From: Nocardioides phosphati
Lineage (GTDB): Bacteria; Actinomycetota; Actinomycetes; Propionibacteriales; Nocardioidaceae
Assembly: GCF_014646375.1 (NCBI RefSeq)
Contig: NZ_BMNI01000001.1
Location: 331,949 to 395,948 of the forward strand
Direction: 5' to 3'
DNA: 64,000 nt
Made by a program: the position numbers and the translations under genes. Below, piece by piece: positions 8,432-16,017 of this stretch (within the stretch, counting starts at the first letter, position 1; every line of letters starts with the position of its first letter). The notes beneath the pieces are model-generated. The model saw only the letters and a program-made list of their open reading frames with translations. It did no database searches and had not been told where the DNA came from.

Positions 8432-9078
8432 GCCGTCGCTCCCGCGTCGAGGACCATGTGCCCGCGCTGGGCTTCGCCGGCCTGACGCGGTTCTACGACA
8501 CCGCCATCGCGCTCTCGATGCGTGAGCCGCACTGGCGCCCGCGGATCGTGGAGCTGGTCGCCGAGCGGCGCCCGCGGTCCGTGCTGGATGTCGGCTGCGG
8601 CACGGGCACGCTCGCGATCGCGCTCGCGTCGCGGCTCGGTCACGGGGTCGTCTCCGGGGTCGACCTCGACCCCGCGATCCTCGACCTGGCCCGCGCGAAG
8701 CCCGGCGCCGCGGACGTGGGCTGGCAGGTCGGCTCCGCCGCGACCCTCCCGTACGCCGACGGCTCGCTCGACGTCGTCGTCTGCACGCTCGTCCTGCACC
8801 ACCTCCCGCTGGAGGCCAAGGCCGATGCGCTGCGCGAGATGCGCCGCGTGCTGCGGCCCGGTGGCCTGCTGGTGATCGGCGACTGGGGCAGGCCGCACGA
8901 CCCGCTGATGCGGGCGGCGTTCGTGCCGGTGCAGCTGCTCGACGGCGTCTCCAACACGCAGGGCAACGTCGAGGGCCGGGTGCCGGGGCTGATGGAGTCG
9001 GCGGGGTTCACCGACGTCATGCGGGTCCACCGCCTGCGCACGGTCTTCGGCACGTTCGAGGTGCTCACCGCGGGCTGA
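8428..9078 (+). CDS. class I SAM-dependent methyltransferase
   Basis: The 216-residue protein has the glycine-rich SAM motif DVGCGTG at residues 54-60. An acidic residue after beta 2 (SGVDLDP) binds the ribose, and the motif IV-V region (LHHLPLEAKADALREMRRVLRPGG) is typical of methyltransferase family 11/25 enzymes. It is translationally coupled (ATGA) to the histidine phosphatase. The acceptor is not identifiable; small-molecule or lipid acceptors are common in this group. Confidence 0.85.
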   Translation: MSRRSRVEDHVPALGFAGLTRFYDTAIALSMREPHWRPRIVELVAERRPRSVLDVGCGTGTLAIALASRLGHGVVSGVDLDPAILDLARAKPGAADVGWQVGSAATLPYADGSLDVVVCTLVLHHLPLEAKADALREMRRVLRPGGLLVIGDWGRPHDPLMRAAFVPVQLLDGVSNTQGNVEGRVPGLMESAGFTDVMRVHRLRTVFGTFEVLTAG

Positions 9079-9107
9079 TGCCCTGTCGGCGGTGGTCCCC
9101 GCGGGTC

Positions 9108-9113
9108 TACCGT
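9108..9113 (+). promoter_or_regulatory. -10 element of the DUF6758 gene
   Basis: TACCGT lies 6 nt before the ATG at 9120, which selects this start over upstream in-frame codons. Confidence 0.55.
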
Positions 9114-9119
9114 GGGGTC

Positions 9120-9674
9120 ATGGCGCCGGAACCTCGCCGGCGGCCCGAGCCTCCGTCGTACGCCGCCTTCGCGGAGCACCTGGCCCGGACCTCCGGATTC
9201 CCCACCTACCTGCCTTGGCCGCTCCCGCCGGGATGGCGGGTCGCAGACTTCACCGCGCGCGGCACCGGGGAGCGCGTGCACGGCACGGCCGTGAAGCTGG
9301 AGGGGATCAACCCCGACGACGGCGGCGTCTCGATGCACGTCGTGGCGGAGGAGCCCGGCTGCGGACTCGGCGCGGAGGTCGCCGGCACCGTCTGGTCCGA
9401 CCCCGGCGCCGACATCGGCAACCGGCCCGCTGACGCCCGCGTGCGGGTCGGTCAGTCGACGGTGCCGCTCTGGACGATCTCGACGCACCAGGGCCGTGGC
9501 GACCTGGACCGCTCCGTGCTCGCGGGCGAGGCCGACGGACGCTGGCTCTGGGTGGTGCTCCGGCCCGCCTCCGCGGTGCTCATGCTCCAGCAGCCATGGG
9601 CGCTCTCCCCGGCCGACGCGATCGGCCCGCCACTCCTCGCCGTGCCCTTCGGAGGCGTCGCGCCGGAGTGGTGA
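9120..9674 (+). CDS. DUF6758 family protein
   Basis: This 184-residue protein carries the DUF6758 hallmarks YLPWPLPPGWRV, HVVAEEPGCGLGAEVAG, a PLW segment, GEADGRWLWVVLRP and a terminal LAVPFGGVAP. As I recall, Streptomyces homologues have an extra N-terminal CxxC zinc-ribbon-like segment that is absent here. Function is unknown. The following PHP phosphoesterase and MarC genes match the usual actinobacterial gene order, so it belongs to a conserved three-gene neighbourhood. No signal peptide or membrane segment. Confidence 0.75.
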   Translation: MAPEPRRRPEPPSYAAFAEHLARTSGFPTYLPWPLPPGWRVADFTARGTGERVHGTAVKLEGINPDDGGVSMHVVAEEPGCGLGAEVAGTVWSDPGADIGNRPADARVRVGQSTVPLWTISTHQGRGDLDRSVLAGEADGRWLWVVLRPASAVLMLQQPWALSPADAIGPPLLAVPFGGVAPEW

Positions 9675-9688
9675 GGGCCCGCGTCCCC

Positions 9689-9694
9689 TAGGCT
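9689..9694 (+). promoter_or_regulatory. -10 element of the PHP gene
   Basis: TAGGCT is followed after 6 nt by the GTG at 9701; no Shine-Dalgarno sequence is present. Confidence 0.55.
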
Positions 9695-9700
9695 GCTCGG

Positions 9701-10582
9701 GTGCGCATCGACCTCCACACCCACTCGCGGGTGAGCGACGGGACCCAGTCCCCGACGGAGCTCGTGGAGGCGGCGAAGGCCGCCGGGCTCGACGTCCTCG
9801 CGATCACCGACCACGACACCTCGGGTGGCTGGGACGAAGCCGTCGCCGCCGCGGAGCAGGTCGGCCTCGAGCTCGTGCGCGGCATGGAGATCAGCTGCCG
9901 CCACCGCGGGCGCGACGTGCACCTGCTCGCCTACCTGCCCGACCCGGCGTACGAGCCGCTGGTCAACGCGCTCCAGAAGATCCTCGACGGCCGCAACTCC
10001 CGCGTGCCGGGCATCCTCGCGAAGCTCCACGAGCTCGGCATCGAGCTCACCGACGCCGACGTACGCCGGGTGTCCGGCGACGCGGCGGCGGTCGGCCGTC
10101 CGCACGTGGCCGACGCCCTCGTGGCAGCCGGCGTCGTGCGCGACCGCGAGCAGGCGTTCGACGAGCTGCTGCGGCCCGGCCGCCCGGCGTACGTCGACCG
10201 CTACGCCGCGCCGCTGGAGCCGATGATCCGCACGGTGATGGACGCGGGCGGCGTCAGCGTCGTCGCCCACGCGTGGGGGAGGGCCAACGACCCCGGGCCG
10301 CTCGACGCCGCCGGCTTCGCCGAGCTGGCCGCCGTCGGCCTGACCGGCGTCGAGGTCGACCACGAGGACCACGAGCCCGCGGCGCGCGACCAGCTCCGCG
10401 CGATCGCGCATGACCTCGACCTCGTGGTCACCGGCTCCAGCGACCACCACGGCCTCGGCAAGGTCGGTCACGACCTGGGCTGCAACACGACCGCTCCCGA
10501 CGAGTACTCCCGCCTGCTCGAGCGTGCAGCAGCCGCTGCCACCGCCTCGGGCCGCCCGACCCCCGAGGTGGTCCGCCCGTGA
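9701..10582 (+). CDS. PHP domain metal-dependent phosphoesterase
   Basis: The 293-residue protein starts with DLHTHS (His 6 and 8) and has ITDHDT, the HAWG histidine and SSDHHG. Together these are the metal ligands of the PHP (polymerase and histidinol phosphatase) fold. Stand-alone members of this type are nucleotide or oligoribonucleotide phosphatases (TrpH/YciV group, 5'-3' exonuclease on short RNA), which is the likeliest activity. It overlaps marC by GTGA. Cytoplasmic. Confidence 0.88.
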   Translation: MRIDLHTHSRVSDGTQSPTELVEAAKAAGLDVLAITDHDTSGGWDEAVAAAEQVGLELVRGMEISCRHRGRDVHLLAYLPDPAYEPLVNALQKILDGRNSRVPGILAKLHELGIELTDADVRRVSGDAAAVGRPHVADALVAAGVVRDREQAFDELLRPGRPAYVDRYAAPLEPMIRTVMDAGGVSVVAHAWGRANDPGPLDAAGFAELAAVGLTGVEVDHEDHEPAARDQLRAIAHDLDLVVTGSSDHHGLGKVGHDLGCNTTAPDEYSRLLERAAAAATASGRPTPEVVRP

Positions 10583-11193
10583 GCTCGGTCCTCGACGTCG
10601 TGCTGCTCACGGAGGTCTTCGTGACCCTCTTCGTGATCATGGACCCGCCGGGCACGATCCCGGTCTTCCTGGCGCTCACCTCGGGCCGGAGCCCGCAGGC
10701 CGTCCGTCGCGCAGCGTGGCAGGCGCCCTCCGTGGCCCTGCTGGTGATCACCGTCTTCGCGGTCTTCGGCCAGCAGATCCTCGAGTACATGCACATCACG
10801 CTGCCCGCGCTGCAGTGCTCCGGTGGCCTGCTGCTCCTGCTCGTCGCCCTCGAGCTGCTGATGGGCGGGGAGGACTCCGCCCTCACCGGCAACAAGGAGC
10901 AGAACGTCGCCCTGGTCCCGCTGGGCACCCCGCTGCTCGCCGGGCCCGGCGCCATCGTCGCGACGATGCTCTTCGTCAAGGAGATCGACTCGGTGCCGAG
11001 CTTCGCCGCCGTCGCGCTCGGCATCATCGGCGTGCATCTGTGCATCTACGCGGCGATGCGCTTCTCGGTGCCGATCATGCGCGTGCTGCGCCCGAGCGGC
11101 GTCCTGCTGGTCACGCGCATCTCGGGCCTGTTGCTCGCCGCGATCGCGGTGCAGATGGTGGCCGACGCGGTGCGGGCGTTCGTGCGCGCCTGA
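10579..11193 (+). CDS. MarC family integral membrane protein
   Basis: The 204-residue protein has about six hydrophobic helices. MarC signatures are FVIMDPPGTIPVFLALT near the start and LVPLGTPLLAGPGAI in the middle. The family is widespread; a role in multiple antibiotic resistance was proposed and later doubted, so the function is open. It is coupled to the PHP gene by a GTGA overlap. It ends 3 bp before the convergent SDR gene, with no room for a separate terminator. Confidence 0.87.
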   Translation: MSSVLDVVLLTEVFVTLFVIMDPPGTIPVFLALTSGRSPQAVRRAAWQAPSVALLVITVFAVFGQQILEYMHITLPALQCSGGLLLLLVALELLMGGEDSALTGNKEQNVALVPLGTPLLAGPGAIVATMLFVKEIDSVPSFAAVALGIIGVHLCIYAAMRFSVPIMRVLRPSGVLLVTRISGLLLAAIAVQMVADAVRAFVRA

Positions 11194-11196
11194 GCG

Positions 11197-12063
11197 TCAC
11201 TTCCGGCCGAGCGACTGCAGCTTCTGCTTCACGCCACCGGGCACGACGCGCGACACGGTGACCATCGCCTTGTAGCGCTTCGACGGGATGGAGAAGATCC
11301 TGCCCTTCTCGAAGTCCTTGATCGCGTCGGCGACCAGGCGCTCGACGTCGAGCCACATCCACTTCGGGGCGGAGGCGTCGCGGTCGATGCCGAGCCGGCC
11401 GTGGAACTCCGTCTTCGTGAAGCCGGGGCAGAGCGCCATGACGGCCACGCCCTGCGGGCCGTACTCGTTGTGCGCCCACTCGCTGAACTTGTTGACGTAG
11501 GCCTTTGCTGCCGAGTACGTGCCGCGCGGGATGAACGCCGCGACGCTGGACACGTTGATGATGCCGCCGTGCCCGCGCTCGGCCATCACGCCGAGCGCCG
11601 CGTGGGACAGCTCGAGGACCGCGGTGACCAGCACGTCGTGCATGCGCTGCTCCTCGGCGATCGGGTTGTCGAGGAACTTCTCCTTCAGCCCGAAGCCCGC
11701 GTTGTTGACCAGCAGGTCGACGGCGTTGTCCCGGTCGGCCAGGCGCCCGGCGACAGCGGCCCGGCGCTCGGGGTCGGCGAGGTCGGCTGCCAGCACCTCG
11801 ACGTTGACGTCGTACGCCGAGTGGAGCTCCTCGGCGACCTCGGTGAGCCGCTTCTCGTCGCGCGCGACGAGCACCAGGTTCCAGCCGTACGACGCGAGCT
11901 GGCGCGCGAACTCGTGGCCGATGCCGGCCGTCGCGCCGGTGACGAGCGCGGTCTGCGGCTGGCCACAGGCGCAGCCGTCACCGCAGCCGCCGGACTCCTC
12001 GCCCGCCATCGGGAGGAGGTCGTGCTGGTGGGCGTCGTCGTGCGCGTGGTCGTGGTCAGCCAT
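11197..12063 (-). CDS. short-chain dehydrogenase/reductase with His/Cys-rich N-terminal tail
   Basis: The C-terminal ~255 residues are a classical SDR: TGATAGIG cofactor loop, LVNNAGFG, catalytic Ser in INVSS, and YSAAK (Tyr/Lys). The first ~40 residues are unusual: seven histidines in HDHAHDDAHQHD and four cysteines in CGDGCACG (residues ~27-34), which look like a metal-binding tail. The start at 12063 is set by TACGCT ending 7 nt upstream; a further ATG at 12081 is less likely. It probably reduces a carbonyl with NAD(P)H; substrate unknown. The tail may store or sense zinc, nickel or copper (inference). Confidence 0.82.
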   Translation of the reverse strand: MADHDHAHDDAHQHDLLPMAGEESGGCGDGCACGQPQTALVTGATAGIGHEFARQLASYGWNLVLVARDEKRLTEVAEELHSAYDVNVEVLAADLADPERRAAVAGRLADRDNAVDLLVNNAGFGLKEKFLDNPIAEEQRMHDVLVTAVLELSHAALGVMAERGHGGIINVSSVAAFIPRGTYSAAKAYVNKFSEWAHNEYGPQGVAVMALCPGFTKTEFHGRLGIDRDASAPKWMWLDVERLVADAIKDFEKGRIFSIPSKRYKAMVTVSRVVPGGVKQKLQSLGRK

Positions 12064-12070
12064 GCGCGCC

Positions 12071-12076
12071 AGCGTA
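12071..12076 (-). promoter_or_regulatory. -10 element of the SDR gene
   Basis: TACGCT on the minus strand ends 7 nt before the ATG at 12063. Confidence 0.5.
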
Positions 12077-12137
12077 GTCATCTGCCGTGCACGCAGGACA
12101 CAGGGCGGTCACCGCGTGATCTGGCCCACCCTTCGGG

Positions 12138-12143
12138 CACAAT
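12138..12143 (+). promoter_or_regulatory. -10 element of the ParA-like gene
   Basis: CACAAT lies 7 nt before ATG 12151, favouring that start over the ATG at 12142, which overlaps the hexamer. Confidence 0.45.
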
Positions 12144-12150
12144 GGCCGCG

Positions 12151-12924
12151 ATGACCACCACGCTCGCGATCGCCAACCAGAAGGGTGGCGTCGCCAAGAC
12201 GACCACCGTCGCCTCGCTCGGCGCTGCCCTGGCCGAGGCCGGCCACAAGGTCCTGCTCGTCGACCTCGACCCGCAGGCCTGCCTGACGTTCTCGCTGGGC
12301 ATCGACCCGGAGGACCTCGACGCGTCGGTGCACCACGTGCTGACCAAGGGGCTCGACGCCCGCGAGGTGATCATCGCGACCGACGACGGCGTCGACCTCC
12401 TGCCCGCGACGATCGAGCTCGCCCGCGCCGAGGCCGACCTGCTCACCCGCACGGGCCGCGAGCAGGTGCTCAAGGGTGTCCTCGAGGACCTCAAGGAGGC
12501 CGGGGTCGACTACGACTGGGTGCTGCTCGACTGCCCGCCGTCGCTCGGCGTGCTCACGGTCGCGGCCCTGACGGCCGCCCGCGGCGTGCTCGTGCCGCTC
12601 CAGTGCGAGACGCTCTCGCACCGTGGTGTCGGCCAGCTGCTCGACACCGTCCACGACGTACGCCGGTTCACCAACCGCCGCCTCGAGGTCTGGGGCGTGC
12701 TGCCCACGCTCTACGACGGCCGCACCAACCACGCGCGCAAGGTGCTCGACACGATCTCCGAGGTCTACGAGCTCGACGTCTTCGAGCCGCCGATCCCCAA
12801 GACGATCAAGTTCGCCGAGGCCCCGGCGGCCGGGCGCTCGATCCTCGCCACCAGCAAGACGAGCAAGGGCGCCGCGGCGTACCGCGAGGTGGCCAAGGCG
12901 CTCGTCGCCCGCGCCGCCCGCTGA
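12151..12924 (+). CDS. ParA/Soj-like ATPase
   Basis: The 257-residue protein has the deviant Walker A NQKGGVAKTTT (residues 9-19), Walker A' LVDLDPQA and Walker B LLDCPPSLG, which define ParA/MinD ATPases. No ParB gene follows, so it is not the chromosomal parAB pair. The position beside RhlE matches the Rv3213c-Rv3211 order of M. tuberculosis, where the ParA-like protein is also an orphan. A role in positioning a cargo on the nucleoid is plausible but unproven. Confidence 0.85.
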   Translation: MTTTLAIANQKGGVAKTTTVASLGAALAEAGHKVLLVDLDPQACLTFSLGIDPEDLDASVHHVLTKGLDAREVIIATDDGVDLLPATIELARAEADLLTRTGREQVLKGVLEDLKEAGVDYDWVLLDCPPSLGVLTVAALTAARGVLVPLQCETLSHRGVGQLLDTVHDVRRFTNRRLEVWGVLPTLYDGRTNHARKVLDTISEVYELDVFEPPIPKTIKFAEAPAAGRSILATSKTSKGAAAYREVAKALVARAAR

Positions 12925-12936
12925 CCCACCGACGAC

Positions 12937-12970
12937 GAACGCCGCGCTCCCCGAGGGGAACGCGGCGTTC
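12937..12970. terminator. bidirectional terminator hairpin
   Basis: Arms GAACGCCGCGCTCCCC and GGGGAACGCGGCGTTC pair with a single mismatch around a GA loop. It sits between the convergent ParA-like and RNA helicase genes. Confidence 0.8.
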
Positions 12971-12991
12971 GCTGCGTGAGGGGGGAGAGCC

Positions 12992-14545
12992 TCAGCCCTC
13001 GGCGCCCGCGGCGGCAGGAGCCTGGCCGGCACCGGCACCACCCGAGCCGCCCGAACGACGGCGGCGACGGTTGCGGTTGCGGTTGGCGGACGGGGCGCCA
13101 CCCTCGGTGCCCTCGGCCTTGGCGCCGTCGGCCTGCTTCGGCTCGGCGGACGCCGGAGCGCCCGACTCGCCGGCGACGGTCTGGCCACTGCGCGTGCGGG
13201 TCCGGTTGCGGTCGCGGTTGCCCGACGGACGGTCGCCCTCGCGACGCTCGCCGGCGCCCGAGCCGCCACGGCCGGAGCCGCCACGGTCCTCGCGCGGCTT
13301 GCGCTCGACCGGGGCAGCAGCCTTGATGCGGCCCTTGGTGCCCTCCGGGATGCCCTGGTCCTTGAAGAGGTGCGGGGAGGTGGAGTAGGTCTCGACCGGC
13401 TCGTCGAACGGCAGGTCGAGCGCCTTGTTGTGGAGCTTCCACTTCTGCAGGTCGGCCCAGTCGATGAACGTGATCGCCGTGCCCGTGGCGCCCGCGCGAC
13501 CGGTGCGGCCGATGCGGTGCACGTAGGTCTTGTGGTCCTCGGGGCAGTTGTAGTTGATGACGTGCGAGACGCCGCGGACGTCGATGCCGCGGGCGGCGAC
13601 GTCGGTCGCAACGAGGATGCGGACCTTGTCCTCGCGGAACTTCTGCATGACCTTCTCGCGCGCGACCTGGGCCATGTCGCCGTGCAGCGGGCCGGCGTCG
13701 AAGCCGCGGTCGGTCAGGTCGTCGGCGACGCGCTGGGCCTGGCGCTTCGTGCGGGTGAAGATGACGACCTTGTCGACGTCGTCGGCCTGCAGGACGCGGC
13801 CGATGATCTCCGGCTTGTCGAGGTCGTGGACCTGGTAGACGTACTGCGCGGTCGCCGGCACGGTCTGCTCGTCAGCGGCGGACTCGGCGCGGATGTTCAT
13901 CGGGTGGCGCATGTGCATGCGCGCCAGGGTGATGATCGCCGCCGGCATCGTGGCCGAGAAGAGCATCGTCTGGCGGGTCTCGGGGGTGTCGCGCAGGAGG
14001 CGCTCCACGTCGGGGAGGAAGCCGAGGTCGAGCATCTCGTCGGCCTCGTCGAGGACGAGCGACTTCACGTGGGAGATGTCGAGGGCGCGCTTGTTCATCA
14101 GGTCGATGAGGCGGCCGGGGGTGCCGACGACGACGTCGACACCGGCGGTGAGGGCGTCGAGCTGGCCCTCGTAGGGGACACCGCCGTAGACGGTGAGGAC
14201 GCGGACGCCGAGGTCCGAGCCGGCGAGCTCGAGGTCGTTGGAGACCTGGAGCGCGAGCTCGCGGGTGGGGGCGACGACGAGCGCCTGCGGCTTGCCCTGC
14301 GCCAGGCCGGCGTACGCCGGGTCGTCCTTGGTGATGACGCGCTGGATGATCGGGATGCCGAAGGCGAGGGTCTTGCCGGTGCCCGTGCGGGCCTGGCCGA
14401 TGAGGTCGGTGCCCATGAGGGCGACGGAGAGGGTCATCTCCTGGATCGGGAAGGGCTCGGTGATGCCCTTGCGCTCGAGGGCGTCACAGATCTGGGGCAG
14501 CACGCCCAGGTCGCGGAAAGTGGTCACGGTCTTCAGTTCTTCCAT
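12992..14545 (-). CDS. rhlE: DEAD-box ATP-dependent RNA helicase
   Basis: The 517-residue protein contains the Q motif, ARTGTGKT (motif I), PTRELA, TPGR, DEAD (motif II), SAT, TRTKRQAQ, ATDVAARGIDV and HRIGRTGR. The last ~110 residues are a low-complexity Arg/Asn/Gly/Ala tail of the RNA-chaperone type. It unwinds structured RNA during ribosome assembly, decay or cold growth. The gene name follows its match in position and type to mycobacterial Rv3211 (rhlE). A ~50-nt leader is possible, from a TAGCAT-like -10 near 14600. The gene is preceded by a terminator, so it is transcribed separately from the upstream stress-protein gene. Confidence 0.92.
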   Translation of the reverse strand: MEELKTVTTFRDLGVLPQICDALERKGITEPFPIQEMTLSVALMGTDLIGQARTGTGKTLAFGIPIIQRVITKDDPAYAGLAQGKPQALVVAPTRELALQVSNDLELAGSDLGVRVLTVYGGVPYEGQLDALTAGVDVVVGTPGRLIDLMNKRALDISHVKSLVLDEADEMLDLGFLPDVERLLRDTPETRQTMLFSATMPAAIITLARMHMRHPMNIRAESAADEQTVPATAQYVYQVHDLDKPEIIGRVLQADDVDKVVIFTRTKRQAQRVADDLTDRGFDAGPLHGDMAQVAREKVMQKFREDKVRILVATDVAARGIDVRGVSHVINYNCPEDHKTYVHRIGRTGRAGATGTAITFIDWADLQKWKLHNKALDLPFDEPVETYSTSPHLFKDQGIPEGTKGRIKAAAPVERKPREDRGGSGRGGSGAGERREGDRPSGNRDRNRTRTRSGQTVAGESGAPASAEPKQADGAKAEGTEGGAPSANRNRNRRRRRSGGSGGAGAGQAPAAAGAEG

Positions 14546-14619
14546 TGAGGGGGCTCAGCGGCCGACCACTCACATGGGGGTCAACCGCGCACATACATCT
14601 GCGATGCTACCGAAAAGAC

Positions 14620-14662
14620 CAGCAGCCCCCGATTCGCCGTACGGCGGGACCGGGGGCTGCTG
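14620..14662 (-). terminator. Rho-independent terminator of the GlsB-type gene
   Basis: A stem CAGCAGCCCCCG / CGGGGGCTGCTG encloses a smaller inner hairpin (CGCCGTACGGCG). Reading the minus strand it is followed by a short T-rich run (TCTTTTC). It separates 14677-14961 from the RNA helicase. Confidence 0.8.
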
Positions 14663-14676
14663 CAGTCGTGGAGGGG

Positions 14677-14961
14677 TCAGGCGCGCTTGCGGCCGGTGAT
14701 CCCCGCGGCGATCACGACGAGGATCGCGGCAACGACGATCTGCCACAGGTGGCGCCACCAGTCGACGCCGTTGGTGCAGTTGTTCATGTTGGTGCAGTCG
14801 AAGATCGCGGCGTAGACGTAGCTGCCGATGAAGACGCCGCCGACGCCGCACAGGACGGTCAGCCAGAGCGGGATGTTGTCACGGCCGCCCGGCGCGAGGA
14901 ACTTGCCCAGGATGCCGATCACCGTGCCGGCGATCAGTGCGGTCAGGATGGTTCCGATCAT
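14677..14961 (-). CDS. GlsB/YeaQ/YmgE family stress-response membrane protein
   Basis: The 94-residue protein has three hydrophobic helices with the family's glycine-rich pattern (ALIAGTVIGILGKFLAPGG, LCGVGGVFIGSYVY) and an Arg/Lys-rich C-terminus. Members are small inner-membrane proteins induced by general stress; their biochemical role is unknown. The loop between helices 2 and 3 has two cysteines (CTNMNNC), which is distinctive here. A weak AAAGG precedes the ATG by about 9 nt. Confidence 0.85.
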   Translation of the reverse strand: MIGTILTALIAGTVIGILGKFLAPGGRDNIPLWLTVLCGVGGVFIGSYVYAAIFDCTNMNNCTNGVDWWRHLWQIVVAAILVVIAAGITGRKRA

Positions 14962-15079
14962 GGAACAGGCCTTTCGCCACGGGCTCGCCCCCGTTGGCGA
15001 GCCCTGCTGTCCGCCACATTGCCGTCAACAGGTGCCGTTGGCAACGGTTGGCGCCCGCGTGGCGCCGCTGGCGGTGGGA

Positions 15080-15301
15080 TCAGGAGCGGAAGCCGACGTG
15101 GCCCTGGACGCCGCCACCGAAGTCGACGTACGCGAGGGTGGAGACGGGGATGACCACGCGGCGGCCGCGACCGTCGGTGAGGTTGAGGACGCCGCCGTTG
15201 TTGATGGCGTCGCTGACCTGCTTCTCGACCGCATCGGGCGTCTCGTTGGTCTCGATGACGACCTCGCGGACGACGTTCTGGATGCCGATCTTGATTTCCA
15301 T
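15080..15301 (-). CDS. DUF3107 family small protein
   Basis: The 73-residue protein (MEIKIGIQNVVREVVIET..., ending ..VGFRS) is a clear DUF3107 member, equivalent to mycobacterial Rv3208A (TB9.4). It lies 25 bp after the TetR gene on the same strand with its own AGGAGA ribosome site, so the pair is an operon as in mycobacteria. The family folds as a small alpha/beta protein without known catalytic residues. Function unknown. Predicted cytoplasmic. Confidence 0.88.
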   Translation of the reverse strand: MEIKIGIQNVVREVVIETNETPDAVEKQVSDAINNGGVLNLTDGRGRRVVIPVSTLAYVDFGGGVQGHVGFRS

Positions 15302-15326
15302 GGTTCTCCTGTTCGTACTGCGTCGT

Positions 15327-15950
15327 TCAGTGAAGGGGGTAGCCGCGGATGCCGCGCCAGGCGAGCCCGGAGATCAGGGCGGTGGCGTCCTCGAGGCTGA
15401 GCGAGCCGGGGTCGTTGAGCCAGTAGCGGGCGCTGACCTGGCCCATGCCGACCAGGCCCACGGCGAGCAGGTGGGCGGCCTCGGTGGGCAGGCCGGTGTC
15501 CTCGGCGATCACCTCGGTGATCGCCTCGGCGCACTCGGTGGTCACGCGCTCGACCTGCGCACGCACCAGCGGCTCGCTGGTCACGTCCGACTCGAAGACG
15601 AGGCGGAAGGCGTTGTTGTCGGCGGTGACGTAGTCGTAGAACGCCGCCATGGTGCCGGCCACGCGGAGCTTGTTGTCCTGGGTGGAGCGCAGGGCTGCCC
15701 GGGTGTTCTCGATGATCGCGTCGCAGGCCGCCTCGAGGAGCGCCAGGTAGAGCTCGAACTTGCCCGGGAAGTGCTGGTAGAGCACGGGCTTGGAGACACC
15801 CGCCTTGGCGGCGATGTCATCCATCGCCGCGGCGTGGTAGCCCTGCGCCGCGAAGACGTCGAGGGCCGACTCCAGCAGCTGCGCGCGGCGCGCGTGGCGG
15901 GGCAGTCGCGCACCCCGCGCAGGCACGCTGTCGATCTCGCCAGCTGTCAT
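15327..15950 (-). CDS. TetR family transcriptional regulator (Rv3208-like)
   Basis: The 207-residue protein has a TetR N-terminal HTH (LLESALDVFAAQGYHAAAMDDIAAKAGVSKPVLYQHFPGK, residues ~25-64) and a helical ligand-binding domain. Gene order (TetR then DUF3107) matches Rv3208-Rv3208A. A GGGAGG ribosome site and a TAGGCT -10 about 30 nt upstream suggest a short leader, unlike most neighbours. The ligand is unknown. A fatty acid or acyl-CoA sensing role is common in this subfamily but not shown here. Confidence 0.87.
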   Translation of the reverse strand: MTAGEIDSVPARGARLPRHARRAQLLESALDVFAAQGYHAAAMDDIAAKAGVSKPVLYQHFPGKFELYLALLEAACDAIIENTRAALRSTQDNKLRVAGTMAAFYDYVTADNNAFRLVFESDVTSEPLVRAQVERVTTECAEAITEVIAEDTGLPTEAAHLLAVGLVGMGQVSARYWLNDPGSLSLEDATALISGLAWRGIRGYPLH

Positions 15951-15980
15951 GGCGACCCTCCCGTCTGGTTGTTGCTCCAG

Positions 15981-15986
15981 AGCCTA
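15981..15986 (-). promoter_or_regulatory. -10 element of the TetR/DUF3107 operon
   Basis: TAGGCT on the minus strand, 30 nt before the ATG at 15950, leaves room for the GGGAGG ribosome site. Confidence 0.45.
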
Positions 15987-16017
15987 GACGGTCGGGTCGC
16001 CACGACAGTGCGGCGGA

